A DNA stretch of 64,000 nucleotides. Source: Lachnospiraceae bacterium. Lineage in GTDB: Bacteria > Bacillota > Clostridia > Lachnospirales > Lachnospiraceae. The position numbers and the translations under genes are program-made. Positions 9,639-18,749 of this stretch are shown piece after piece. Under the pieces are notes generated by a model. That model was not told where the DNA came from, ran no database searches, and worked only from the letters and a program-made list of their open reading frames with translations. The DNA lies in the NCBI GenBank assembly GCA_016294075.1, contig JAEDCQ010000002.1:186001-250000 (forward strand), given 5' to 3'. Positions within the stretch are counted from its first letter, which is position 1. Every line of letters starts with the position of its first letter.

Positions 9639-10502
9639 ATGGATATAAATAACAAGGAGTTAATGCAACAAAAGATATATGAACAAAAACTTAACTATAA
9701 GGAAGAGTATCCGCATAGTAAAGGAAAAAAGTGTTATATATTCTTTTCTTCAAATGGGATAGATAAAAATATTACTGAGGATAAGTATTGGGATGAATTG
9801 GCAGAAAAAAACAAGTTTGAATGGAAGTCTATCGCAGATTCTCTGAAGTATCATAAAGACCTGGGTAAGATTATCTATGTTAGGGATATCTTTAAGAATT
9901 TTTATATTAATGGGATAAATCATAAAATTGATTCGATTGATAAAATGCTTGATTTCCTTGGGAAGGCAGTAAAAGGGTATGAGGTTACTACAGTGGGTAT
10001 TTCTTCCGGTGGTTATTTAGCTACTATTAGTGCTATCAAATTAAAGGCAGAGCGAGCGTTTTGTATTTCGGGACAGTTTGATATTCATTCACACTTGCGA
10101 AATGTAGACGAAGATAGACTTAATCCAGACAAGAGAAAGTATTTGAGTTTACAATGGCTATTAGAAGATAATAAGGGGACACCTATTTACTATTTCTGTC
10201 CTATAGGGTGTGAACATGATTGGAACAATTATCAATTAGTACAAAATGATGCAAATGTTAAAACATTCATGTTTCCGGATAAACTTCATGCAGCAACCGT
10301 GTATCCTTTTAATTTTCCGGATATATTGTTTAAAAGCAATCAAAAGATGGAAAAATTGGCTCATCATTATGAGGGAAAGATAATTAATAAAAATGAGTTT
10401 TATCTGAGAACTGTAACATTTAAAGGCTTAATGCTTTTTATTAAACACATTTTAACTACCCGGTTTGATTTGCGGAAGTTAAAGAAAAAGTGGGAAGTAT
10501 AA
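9639..10502 (+). CDS. Alpha/beta-hydrolase-like protein
   Basis: A 287-residue soluble protein with a nucleophile elbow G-I-S-S-G (Ser122) between a beta strand (EVTTVGIS) and a helix (GGYLATISAIKLKAE), as in alpha/beta hydrolases. A later HAATVYPFNFPD could hold the catalytic His. In surface-glycan loci such proteins are often esterases or acetyl-group handling enzymes, but no substrate can be named. The start is unclear. A better ribosome site (AAGGAG, nine bases before ATG 9619) belongs to a nine-codon frame that overlaps this gene in another phase, while ATG 9663 has AAGGAG only three bases upstream. A small 5' frameshift is possible. Confidence 0.65.
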   Translation: MDINNKELMQQKIYEQKLNYKEEYPHSKGKKCYIFFSSNGIDKNITEDKYWDELAEKNKFEWKSIADSLKYHKDLGKIIYVRDIFKNFYINGINHKIDSIDKMLDFLGKAVKGYEVTTVGISSGGYLATISAIKLKAERAFCISGQFDIHSHLRNVDEDRLNPDKRKYLSLQWLLEDNKGTPIYYFCPIGCEHDWNNYQLVQNDANVKTFMFPDKLHAATVYPFNFPDILFKSNQKMEKLAHHYEGKIINKNEFYLRTVTFKGLMLFIKHILTTRFDLRKLKKKWEV

Positions 10503-10530
10503 TATAGAAGAAGTAGTGGAGATTAACCAT

Positions 10531-11508
10531 ATGAACAATCCGTTAGTAAGTATTATTATTCCTTGTTATAATCATCAAAAATTTATAGATTCTTGTTTTA
10601 AGAGTATTATAATGCAGACATATCCTGAAATAGAAGTGATTTTAATTGATGACTGTTCAAAAGATAAAACAATAGAAATAATTGAACGGAGTTTGGGTTG
10701 TTTAAAAGAGAGATTTATTCGTGTAGAGTTTAGAAAGCATTCTCAAAATAAAGGGATAACGAAAACACTGAATGAAGGACTAAAAATGGCCAGAGGGAAT
10801 TATATAAAAATTTTGGCATCTGATGATATGTTATATCCAAGTTCAATAGAAACATTAGTAAATACGATGGAAGAAAATAAAGAGTATGATATGTTGTTTT
10901 CTAATGGGCAATATATTCCTGAGGACTGTTCTTACGAAGATGCTTTGTTATTAAAAAATAAGAATTTTTATATCTCAAATCCATTGCCGCAGGATAATTC
11001 AATAGTGCAGACTTTATATTTAGGCAATTTTATAGTGGGGGGAACGGTATTTTTTAGGAAAGAAACGTATGAAAGATTGGGTTATTATGATGAAAGTATA
11101 CCAATAGAAGATTGGGAGTACAATCTACGGGTTGCTGTAAATGGTAAAATCGGATATGTGGACGCTCCTATATTCTTTTATAGACAGGTGGCGACGTCCA
11201 TATCTCATATCAATAAGACTGGCGCATATGTTCAAAGATATGAATATATGTATCAGGGAAGCAGTGCAGTTATTGAAAAATATAAGGAGTTCGTGGGGGA
11301 GGAAGTATATTTAAAGAAGATGGTTAATCTATATGAAGCATATATTGAAAAAGCTTTTTCAGTACGTTGGACTGAAAAAATGAAAGAATTAAAACAGAAA
11401 ATGAAAAATGTGAACGTATGGAATTATCGATGGCAGATGAAATATTTGATAGCACAAATTGGATTATATTCTATATTTGCCAATTTAAGAGAAAAAATTA
11501 AAAATTAA
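10531..11508 (+). CDS. Glycosyltransferase family 2
   Basis: About 325 residues with GT-A motifs: NPLVSIIIPCYNHQKFIDSC at the start, IDDCSKDKT, and the metal-binding ASDD near residue 95. The later IPIEDWEYNLRVA is the family's ED motif near the catalytic base. The frame also has a GTG at 10516; I chose ATG 10531 because GGAG lies nine bases upstream. The C-terminal 100 residues are basic and helical, probably contacting membrane or acceptor. It follows the hydrolase by 28 bases and precedes a GT-C protein, so it belongs to module A assembly. Donor sugar unknown. Confidence 0.88.
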   Translation: MNNPLVSIIIPCYNHQKFIDSCFKSIIMQTYPEIEVILIDDCSKDKTIEIIERSLGCLKERFIRVEFRKHSQNKGITKTLNEGLKMARGNYIKILASDDMLYPSSIETLVNTMEENKEYDMLFSNGQYIPEDCSYEDALLLKNKNFYISNPLPQDNSIVQTLYLGNFIVGGTVFFRKETYERLGYYDESIPIEDWEYNLRVAVNGKIGYVDAPIFFYRQVATSISHINKTGAYVQRYEYMYQGSSAVIEKYKEFVGEEVYLKKMVNLYEAYIEKAFSVRWTEKMKELKQKMKNVNVWNYRWQMKYLIAQIGLYSIFANLREKIKN

Positions 11509-11552
11509 AATTTTATTGATAGATGTGAAAAGGAAGAGAGGAATTTATTTTA

Positions 11553-13400
11553 ATGTTTTCTTTTATTTGTCCACTATTTCTAATATTAGGCGTCAGTCTC
11601 TTAAACTCAATAATATTTAAAGAAAAGTTTGAGAGGGTATTGGTCATAGGCATATTGGAAATGGTTATGATTACATATCTGTTTGGTTTCTTAGATATGC
11701 GGATTGGTTTAGGAGTTAGTATTATATTAGCATTCCTATCTATTCCTTTTTACCTTTATTCCAATAAAAAACAGGAATATTCATTAAAAGAATTATTTTT
11801 TACAGATTTATTTTTTTCATTTCTTTTTTTATTTGCAATAATTTTCATGTGGAATATAGGGAAAAAATTTTGCCGTTGGGATGAGTTTTCACATTGGGGA
11901 ATGATGGCAAAGGAAATGTTTCGTTTGGACAAGTATTACTATTTAGAAGAATCTGTTCTCGAATATCATAAAGAATATCCCCCTTTTACAACTATTTTGC
12001 AATATATATGGTGCAAGTTGTGCGGAGAATATAAAGAGCGTCATTTATACAGTGCGAAAATCATCTTTTCACTGTCAACATTTTTTCCTGTTTATTCATG
12101 GATGTTGAATAATAAGAAAAAAATAGAAAATAGATTAACCAGACTGTTAAATATTATATTTGTACCATTATTGTTTATTGTTATAAGTAATTTAATGAGC
12201 ATGGGAGAGGCATCTTACTATCGTACTATTTATACGGAAGGAGTACTATGTTCCTTAGTATTTTATGCTTTTTTCTCCCTTTTAGAGCCGTTTAAGAGCA
12301 GTTGTTTAAATATATTTAATCTTGCATTGACATTAGTTGCATTGGTGCTTACAAAACAGATGGGAATTTATTTCTGTGCGCTGGTAATATGTGGTTATAT
12401 ATTACTAAAAATGGTAAATGGTAAATTTAAAAAAACAATTTTAGATATTATCATTATTGCAGGTATTCCTTTGTCTTGTTGGTCATTGTGGAATACGGTA
12501 ACGTCTAAGTACGTGGCAAGAGGACAATTTGATTCTTCCAGATTTTCAGTGGATGAAATCATTGCTTTGATACAGGGAAATGGGCAGGAATATCAGTATA
12601 TTACAATTGATAATTTATTTGATGCGATTTTAAAGCGCCCTTTATTACTAAAACCTATTCATTTATCATATATAGCCATTGTTCTAATTTTTGTTATAAT
12701 TATGTTTTTATATTACCGTTGCAATAAAGAGTCTGTTTCGTTCAAAAAATACTGGGTATTAAACATAGGATTTGTAGTAGCTGCAATAGGATATATTTTT
12801 GTCATGTTAATACTATATTTCTTTGGATTTAGCAAAGTAGAATCTATGGGATTGGTTTGTTATGAGCGATATATGTCTGCCATGCTTTTTCCAATGGTAA
12901 TGATTAGTTGTATTTATTTAATATCTATTATTCTACAAAAAAGTAGGTGCAATAGTTCGGTAATATTAGCAATTTGTACCGTTTGTATGTTAATAGGAGG
13001 AGTGCCAAGAGAGACATTTGAGGAAAATATAGTGCCCGGTATATTGTGTGACAATATTAGTGACGTTTTTATTGGAGATGCCACCATTATCAATGAAAAC
13101 ACTGCAGAAGATGATAAGGTATATGTCATCTGTCAAGGGGATATAGGCGGAAATAGAAATATTATTGCCTACTTGTCGGTGCCTAGAAGAATTAATATGT
13201 ATTACTTTAATGTAACAGAAGCGGATAAAGAGTTAGTATTTGATATGGTAAAGGATTATGATTATTTATTTCTGAGTAATATTGATGATATATTTGTGGA
13301 TTCTTATGGTGAATGGTTTGAAGATGAGCATCTTAAGGGGCAGCAGTTATATAAAATCCATAGTGACTTGGGCACATGTACATTTGAAAGAATTTATTAG
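11553..13400 (+). CDS. GT-C type membrane glycosyltransferase
   Basis: A 615-residue polytopic protein with about twelve membrane helices and a C-terminal globular end. After the third or fourth helix it has FCRWDEFSHWGMMAK and about 30 residues later EYPPFTTILQY. This WDE plus YPP pairing is the acidic loop and P-P motif of GT-C enzymes, which use polyprenyl-phosphate sugars outside the membrane. A strong purine-rich ribosome site (AGGAAGAGAGGA) precedes the ATG. It is followed by a broken gene of the same broad type, then by the DPM1-like GT2 that could make its donor. Assignment is by motif and topology; it could instead act in chain transfer or polymerisation. Confidence 0.7.
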   Translation: MFSFICPLFLILGVSLLNSIIFKEKFERVLVIGILEMVMITYLFGFLDMRIGLGVSIILAFLSIPFYLYSNKKQEYSLKELFFTDLFFSFLFLFAIIFMWNIGKKFCRWDEFSHWGMMAKEMFRLDKYYYLEESVLEYHKEYPPFTTILQYIWCKLCGEYKERHLYSAKIIFSLSTFFPVYSWMLNNKKKIENRLTRLLNIIFVPLLFIVISNLMSMGEASYYRTIYTEGVLCSLVFYAFFSLLEPFKSSCLNIFNLALTLVALVLTKQMGIYFCALVICGYILLKMVNGKFKKTILDIIIIAGIPLSCWSLWNTVTSKYVARGQFDSSRFSVDEIIALIQGNGQEYQYITIDNLFDAILKRPLLLKPIHLSYIAIVLIFVIIMFLYYRCNKESVSFKKYWVLNIGFVVAAIGYIFVMLILYFFGFSKVESMGLVCYERYMSAMLFPMVMISCIYLISIILQKSRCNSSVILAICTVCMLIGGVPRETFEENIVPGILCDNISDVFIGDATIINENTAEDDKVYVICQGDIGGNRNIIAYLSVPRRINMYYFNVTEADKELVFDMVKDYDYLFLSNIDDIFVDSYGEWFEDEHLKGQQLYKIHSDLGTCTFERIY

Positions 13401-13455
13401 AGTATATGCGTTTGTGGAATAAGTTCATATATTTTTTATATGTTAGAAGGAAAAA

Positions 13456-14739
13456 ATGATGTATAATAACAAGGATATCACTAATCGGGAAATATTGGTT
13501 GTAGTTTTTTTTCTATACTTTTTGTATTTGGTATTTGGGGGATGACGGGGGTTATAACATCTGGATACCATTTAATAGATGATCACGTGTTAATTCGTAG
13601 AATATATAGTTATAGAAATTCAGATAGTAGTTTATATGAAAAAGTGTTAGCAGGATTTCCATGGTCTGAAAGTCGATTTTTACCGATGTGTACGATGCTT
13701 AGGAATTTGGGGTGTGTTGTCTATAAAGATAATTTTTTTTCCTGGCAGATTTTCAGGGGAATAGAGGTTACTCTTGCACTTTGTTTTTCTTACCTAACAG
13801 CAAGACAGTTTGGTGTGAATAAATGGATGTCAGTGTTATTTGAGGTCTTGTCATTATTGGAGAACAGTCTACTAGTTTGTGTAGATTAGGACCGGCAGAA
13901 CCACTAGGAGTAATGTTTCTGATGGTCGCTTTTTCTTTCTACAAAAGTATGAATTGTCATGTAAAAAGCGATGGTTTATATTAGGCGTTTTCGCGGCTGT
14001 TTTTTGTTCCTGGTCAAAAGAATCGTTTACATTAGTGTTACCATTTATTCCGTTATTAGTGATTGTTTATGATTTGCTATATATTGATGAATTTTGTGTA
14101 ATTAATAAAGAAAATGTACTAAAAAGTATCAAAAAGAACAGATATTTACTTATTAGTTTATGGGGTGTTTTTTTGTGGAACATGTACCAGATACTATTTA
14201 AGTTTGGAGTTGATTTTGGCGGTTATGCGGGCATAGATGAAAGCCTTGGTATGTTTGACAGATACTTTATTCCAACAACAGTAGCGGTTGCATTGATTGC
14301 AATCATAGTTGTGTATGATGTCTTGAAGGATTTTCCCAAAGTGTTACTGGGCTACGAGATAGTAGTATCGTGTATTCTTACATCATTTATAGTTTTTACG
14401 TTATTACCATATGCAAATGAATATGCAGAAGGTGGAAAGAATATTGAGGAATGTTTTTCTACGGTTTGTGAACTTGCGGATAAAAATAGTATTATTATTG
14501 CAGATATTGATCCGGAATGTAATTTGGCGGTGGAATCTTATTTAGAATGTCAGATGGAGTTCACTTCTGTGTTTTCGATTATAGAAGATGAGGTTGTAGA
14601 TTTAAAAAATATTCATGAAGTGGACAGAAAAATAACGGAATTAAATGAAGCTTATTATATTCTTAGCAGTGATAAACGATATGTAGGTTATAATTTAATC
14701 GTGAAAAATGATTCTATTTCCTTATGGGAGAAGAAATAA
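13456..14739 (+). pseudogene. Broken GT-C-like membrane glycosyltransferase gene
   Basis: One protein is spread over three frames. ATG 13456 (AGAAGGA upstream) encodes a first helix (EILVVVFFLYFLYLVFGG) that hits TGA at 13543. The sequence continues in another phase from 13542 with a GT-C-like ITSGYHLIDDH motif until TAG at 13887. A third phase from about 13862 gives STSLCRLGPAEPLGVMFLM, and a fourth segment from about 13939 (back in the first phase) runs to 14739 with more helices. Each break is relieved by adding one base; the first lies at a G5 run (13537-13541). Joined, it would be about 428 residues. This is either a decayed gene or a cluster of base-calling deletions. It sits between an intact GT-C gene and the DPM1-like gene. 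Confidence 0.75.
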
Positions 14740-14791
14740 TATAAAGAAGTTATTCAGAATATAGAATTTCACAAGAGGAATAGTTAACAGA

Positions 14792-15502
14792 ATGAAGAAA
14801 TTGATAATAATACCCGCATTTAATGAAGCAGATAGCCTGCCAATATTGATTAATAGTATTAATGGTCTTGATGATAGATATGATTATGTTATTATTAATG
14901 ATGGTTCTACTGATAAAACAAAAAAGATATGTACTGAAAATGGTTATTCAGTCATTCACCTTCCGATTAATTCGGGAATAGGGGTAGCTGTACAAACAGG
15001 ATACAAATATGCATTGGAAAATGATTATGATATTGCTATACAGATTGACGGTGATGGACAACATGATGTAAGGTATTTATCGACAGTTGTTTCTGCGATT
15101 GAAAAAGGAGAAGCGGATCTTGTAATTGGGTCTCGTTTTATAATGAAGGAAGGGTTTCAGTCTTCCGGTGCGCGTAGAATGGGAATACAGCTGCTCAGCA
15201 CGATAATCTGGATATGTACCGGGATAAAAGTAAAAGATGTTACTAGTGGTTTTCGAGCGGTTAATAGAGATTTTATTCATGTATTTGCAGAAGATTATTC
15301 TAAGGATTATCCTGAGCCTGAGGCAATAGTAACAGCCAAGATGTATGGGGCAGTAATTAAAGAGATTCCCGTTATTATGAAAGAAAGAGAAAATGGAACG
15401 AGTTCCATAACTTTGTGGAAATCGGTTTATTATATGATAAAAGTAACCTTGGCAATTTGGGTAAAGCGCTTAAGTTATGGCGTAAGAAGAGAAAAGAAAT
15501 AG
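14792..15502 (+). CDS. DPM1-like glycosyltransferase family 2 (polyprenyl-phosphate sugar synthase)
   Basis: A compact 236-residue GT-A enzyme: KLIIIPAFNEADSLPILI, INDGSTDKT, then QIDGDGQHD around residue 90 and a VIGSRF motif. This short single-domain arrangement without membrane tail is that of dolichyl-phosphate mannose synthase-like enzymes, which transfer a hexose from an NDP-sugar to polyprenyl phosphate at the inner membrane face. It is followed nine bases later by a DUF2304 membrane protein, a very common pairing. I infer that it feeds the GT-C enzymes at 1833 and 11553, which need polyprenyl-phosphate donors. An AAGAGGAA site precedes ATG 14792. Confidence 0.88.
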   Translation: MKKLIIIPAFNEADSLPILINSINGLDDRYDYVIINDGSTDKTKKICTENGYSVIHLPINSGIGVAVQTGYKYALENDYDIAIQIDGDGQHDVRYLSTVVSAIEKGEADLVIGSRFIMKEGFQSSGARRMGIQLLSTIIWICTGIKVKDVTSGFRAVNRDFIHVFAEDYSKDYPEPEAIVTAKMYGAVIKEIPVIMKERENGTSSITLWKSVYYMIKVTLAIWVKRLSYGVRREKK

Positions 15503-15511
15503 GAAAAAGTT

Positions 15512-15871
15512 ATGATACCACATAGATTACAAATTGTTTTAATTATCGCGATTGTATTATATTTTATTATTATTTTACATTTTCTGAAGAAGAAAGCTCT
15601 TGAGCTGAAATATACTCTGATTTGGCTGGTGGCTGGCGTTGTTATGCTATTTTTGGTGGCATTTCCACAGTTGATGTTTGTGATAATTAATTTGCTTGGA
15701 ATTCAAAGCAGTATGAACGGGCTTTATATTGCTTTGCTTTCTTTTATGATTATGATATTAATGACACTAACATCAATTGTTTCGAGACTAGCATATAAAG
15801 TTAAAACATTGATTCAAGAAATAGCAATTTTGGAGAAAAGAATTAGAGAATTGGAGAAGGATATAAGTTGA
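15512..15871 (+). CDS. DUF2304 small membrane protein
   Basis: A 119-residue protein with three hydrophobic helices (residues about 6-24, 33-52 and 66-88) and a C-terminal amphipathic, charge-rich helix (IQEIAILEKRIRELEKDIS) that could form a coiled coil. Length, the IPHRLQIVLII start and location right after a DPM1-like GT2 fit the DUF2304 family, which often accompanies such enzymes. The role is not established; a membrane anchor for the GT2 or a partner in moving the polyprenyl-phosphate sugar are reasonable guesses. Its TGA stop overlaps the TTG start of the acyltransferase (TTGA). Confidence 0.8.
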   Translation: MIPHRLQIVLIIAIVLYFIIILHFLKKKALELKYTLIWLVAGVVMLFLVAFPQLMFVIINLLGIQSSMNGLYIALLSFMIMILMTLTSIVSRLAYKVKTLIQEIAILEKRIRELEKDIS

Positions 15872-16902
15872 AGAAGGATGCATGTTTTAATTCTATACTT
15901 GTAGATTGTATTCGAATTTTTGCTGCATGGTGTGTTTTACTGGGGCATTGTTTTGGATTCTATCAAATAACAATATTCAAGGACGAAACGTCTTTTTTTG
16001 CTCTTCAGAATATAGCTGTTATAGTCTTTTTTTCACTAGCTGGCTTTCTTATGGTTTACTCAATAGAAAAAATGGAAAACGATATTTCATGGGGGCAGTA
16101 TATTTGTCATCAAGGTAAGAGGATATATAGTATATATATACCAGCATTGATAAGTGTAATAGCGATAGATGGAATAAGCATTCTTTTATATCCAAATAGA
16201 TATGAGTATTATTCTACTTATGATGTGAGAACTTTTTTGGGTAATTTGTGTATGTTACAAAATATACCTTTTAAGAATATTATTGCAAGATTTGGTTCAA
16301 ATAGACCTTTATGGACGATGGCTATCGAATGGTGGCTTTATGTAATAATGTCCTTTTTCTATATAAACTTCTATAAAAGAAAAAGGATTAATGTCAAGAG
16401 TTTAGTATTAGCAGGACCTCTTGTCATTTTTTTTGTAAAATATATTTATTCAGGACTTGCAGTAAGTTTTATGTTAGGAATGATGATGTTTTTGCTTTAT
16501 GAAAGAAAAAAAAATATAAGGCGTTTATATTATGCCGTGGCAATTGGTATAATGTTAATAGGTGGGGCTCTTATGGGCATTCGATATAAACAGGCATACA
16601 TACTGCCCTTTTTTGTTTTTATCCCATTGCTATTATGGTGCATATTGGAGTTGGGGAGACAAAATATAAATAGAAAAAACCATGAGATCTTGAGACTGTA
16701 TGCAAGGAGTACATTCCCGCTATATTTATTACATTATCCAATTATTGAACTATTAATCAAAACAAATATTTCAAAGCAATACAGTTTTTTGTGTGTGATT
16801 ATATTGTCAAATTTAGTTGCAATTATATTTACATATTTTTTTGATATAAAATACTTTATGAAGAAATTTCAGAAGAGTAGATGTAAAAATGATAGTGTTT
16901 AA
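15868..16902 (+). CDS. Acyltransferase family 3 membrane protein
   Basis: A 344-residue protein of about ten helices. The first helix carries VDCIRIFAAWCVLLGHCF, the R-x10-H signature of acyltransferase-3 proteins (OafA/NodX type), which O-acylate (usually O-acetylate) glycans across the membrane. VFFSLAGFLMVYSIEK follows, and SNRPLWTMAIEWWLY is the typical loop before helix 5. The start is TTG within a TTGA overlap with DUF2304, with GGAGAAGGA about six bases upstream, so it is translationally coupled. A second set of frames inside (15906 onward) is a shadow. It is the last gene before a promoter, so it probably closes module A. Confidence 0.88.
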   Translation: MKKDACFNSILVDCIRIFAAWCVLLGHCFGFYQITIFKDETSFFALQNIAVIVFFSLAGFLMVYSIEKMENDISWGQYICHQGKRIYSIYIPALISVIAIDGISILLYPNRYEYYSTYDVRTFLGNLCMLQNIPFKNIIARFGSNRPLWTMAIEWWLYVIMSFFYINFYKRKRINVKSLVLAGPLVIFFVKYIYSGLAVSFMLGMMMFLLYERKKNIRRLYYAVAIGIMLIGGALMGIRYKQAYILPFFVFIPLLLWCILELGRQNINRKNHEILRLYARSTFPLYLLHYPIIELLIKTNISKQYSFLCVIILSNLVAIIFTYFFDIKYFMKKFQKSRCKNDSV

Positions 16903-16926
16903 AACAAGAATACGTTATGTTATAAT
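16898..16926 (+). promoter_or_regulatory. Putative sigma-A promoter with extended -10
   Basis: TTTAAA at 16898-16903, a 17-base spacer, then TATAAT at 16921-16926, with TG one base before the -10 (TGTTATAAT), an extended -10 element. It starts over the stop codon of the acyltransferase and lies about 50 bases before the start of the second ABC flippase. The -10 is a perfect match; the -35 matches 4 of 6. I infer it starts or boosts transcription of module B. Confidence 0.5.
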
Positions 16927-16978
16927 GTAATACATTGGTAATTTAGGATTTGTAAATAAAGAAAAGGGATTGTTTAGA

Positions 16979-18748
16979 ATGAATTTTATTTCGATGCTGA
17001 AAAAGTATAATATAATTTTAAATAGAGAACAAAAATTTTGGGGAATAGTAGTTTTTTGTCTTTCTATTTTGGGAGCCGTACTTGAAACAGTGGGTGTATC
17101 TATTATTCTTCCATTTGCGGATGTACTGCTAGGACCTGAGGAAATCTTTAACAGTAAGTCCTATGAAAAAATAATATTAATATTTAATTTACAATCACCG
17201 GAAGAGTTAATTGTATTTTTGGCCATAACAATTTCTTGTATATATGTTATTAAGAATGCATATTTTATTTTTTTGAATTGGATACGTGCAAAGTATATTG
17301 CCAAAATTAACAGAGAATTAGCAGTTTCTATGATGAAATCTTATATGAATAAGGGTTATAATTATTTTACTGATACTAATACTGGAACTTTATTAAGAGG
17401 TGTTCAGACTGATGTGAATAATACGGAACTGTTGTTGTTCTATTTTATGAAACTGATTATTGATTTTGCAACAATACTTTTTATTGTGGTGTATATGTTT
17501 GTGGTTGATTGGCAACTTGCGTTAGGTGTTGGCATAATGGCTGGAGGGTGTTTTGGATTAGTAGGAGTTGTATTTTCAAAAATTAATTTAAAAGCTGGGA
17601 TAATAAGTAGAGAAAATTTGGGTAAATCAAATCAGGCACTACTACAAGCGTTCCAGGGAATTAAAGAAGTTCTAGTATTAAAAAAAGAGAATTTTTTTGT
17701 TGACTCATATAAGAATTACTTTTCGAAACATTTAAAAGGAAATTTAATTCGTGTAGTATGTAGTGAATCACCTTCCTATATAATAGAGGGAACTTGTGTG
17801 GCAACAATCTTTACAATTATATGTGTTCGTGTTGTAGTAGGAGGACTTTCTCCCTCTTTGTTGTCGGTTTTGGCTGCATTTGTGGTAGGTGCCTTTCGAA
17901 TATTGCCTTCAATTGGTAAATTGACAAGTGAGTATAGTTCCATGAACTATTATTATCCGGGATTTGTTGCATTATATGAAAATATTGTCTCTGGGGAAGT
18001 TAACCCTCTTGTGAAAAATAAACCTGATCAAAGACAGATAAGTGAGACGGAGTTAGTGTTTAATAATACTATTAACATAGAAGACGTTGTTTTTTCGTAT
18101 TCTGAATCAGGAATAATTCTTAATCATTTAAACCTTGTTATAGAAAAAGGAGAGTCAATTGCTTTTGTGGGTCCTTCTGGTTCTGGAAAGACTACACTTT
18201 CAGATATAATTTTAGGATTGCTATATCCTGTTGAGGGAAGAATATTAGTAGATGGGAAGAATATATTTGATTCTCCATATTCGTGGAGCAGAATGATAGG
18301 ATATGTATCACAAACATTATATTTGGCAGATGACACCATTAGATTCAATGTGGCATTTGGAGTAAATGAAGAAGAGATAGATGATGAAAGAGTATGGTCA
18401 TGTTTAAGAAAAGCGCAGATTGCAGATTATGTTGAAGCAATGGATCAGGGAATATATACTATAGTAGGGGATCGTGGAGTTAAGATATCAGGTGGACAAA
18501 GACAACGAATTGCCATAGCTCGAGCATTATATCATAATCCTCAAATATTAGTATTGGATGAAGCAACTTCTGCACTGGATAATGATACGGAAAAAGCTGT
18601 TATGGAGTCAATAGAGGCACTGAAGGGTAAAATTACTCTTATAATTATTGCGCACAGATTATCAACAGTTAAAAATTGCGATCGAATATATGAAATAAAT
18701 CATGGTATAGCAGTTGAAAAAAATATGGAAAGCATGGATTTTATATAG
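16979..18748 (+). CDS. ABC transporter, fused permease-ATPase (PglK/MsbA-like flippase)
   Basis: A second half-transporter of about 589 residues: six membrane helices with LETVGVSIILPFADVLL near the N-terminus, then an ATPase with Walker A GPSGSGKTT at about residue 398, SGGQRQR, and Walker B ILVLDEATSALD. It is clearly related to the transporter at 3528 in both domains but too diverged to be a recent duplicate. The frame has a TTG at 16970; ATG 16979 is preferred because AAAAGGGA lies nine bases upstream. It follows a promoter and heads module B, so it is the likely exporter of a second lipid-linked glycan or a variant of the first. Confidence 0.9.
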   Translation: MNFISMLKKYNIILNREQKFWGIVVFCLSILGAVLETVGVSIILPFADVLLGPEEIFNSKSYEKIILIFNLQSPEELIVFLAITISCIYVIKNAYFIFLNWIRAKYIAKINRELAVSMMKSYMNKGYNYFTDTNTGTLLRGVQTDVNNTELLLFYFMKLIIDFATILFIVVYMFVVDWQLALGVGIMAGGCFGLVGVVFSKINLKAGIISRENLGKSNQALLQAFQGIKEVLVLKKENFFVDSYKNYFSKHLKGNLIRVVCSESPSYIIEGTCVATIFTIICVRVVVGGLSPSLLSVLAAFVVGAFRILPSIGKLTSEYSSMNYYYPGFVALYENIVSGEVNPLVKNKPDQRQISETELVFNNTINIEDVVFSYSESGIILNHLNLVIEKGESIAFVGPSGSGKTTLSDIILGLLYPVEGRILVDGKNIFDSPYSWSRMIGYVSQTLYLADDTIRFNVAFGVNEEEIDDERVWSCLRKAQIADYVEAMDQGIYTIVGDRGVKISGGQRQRIAIARALYHNPQILVLDEATSALDNDTEKAVMESIEALKGKITLIIIAHRLSTVKNCDRIYEINHGIAVEKNMESMDFI

Positions 18749-18749
18749 G

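Noticed and set aside
13456..13889. Programmed frameshifting in the broken GT-C gene
   Set aside because: Three breaks at unlike sites, no slippery heptamer with downstream structure seen; decay or sequencing error is simpler.
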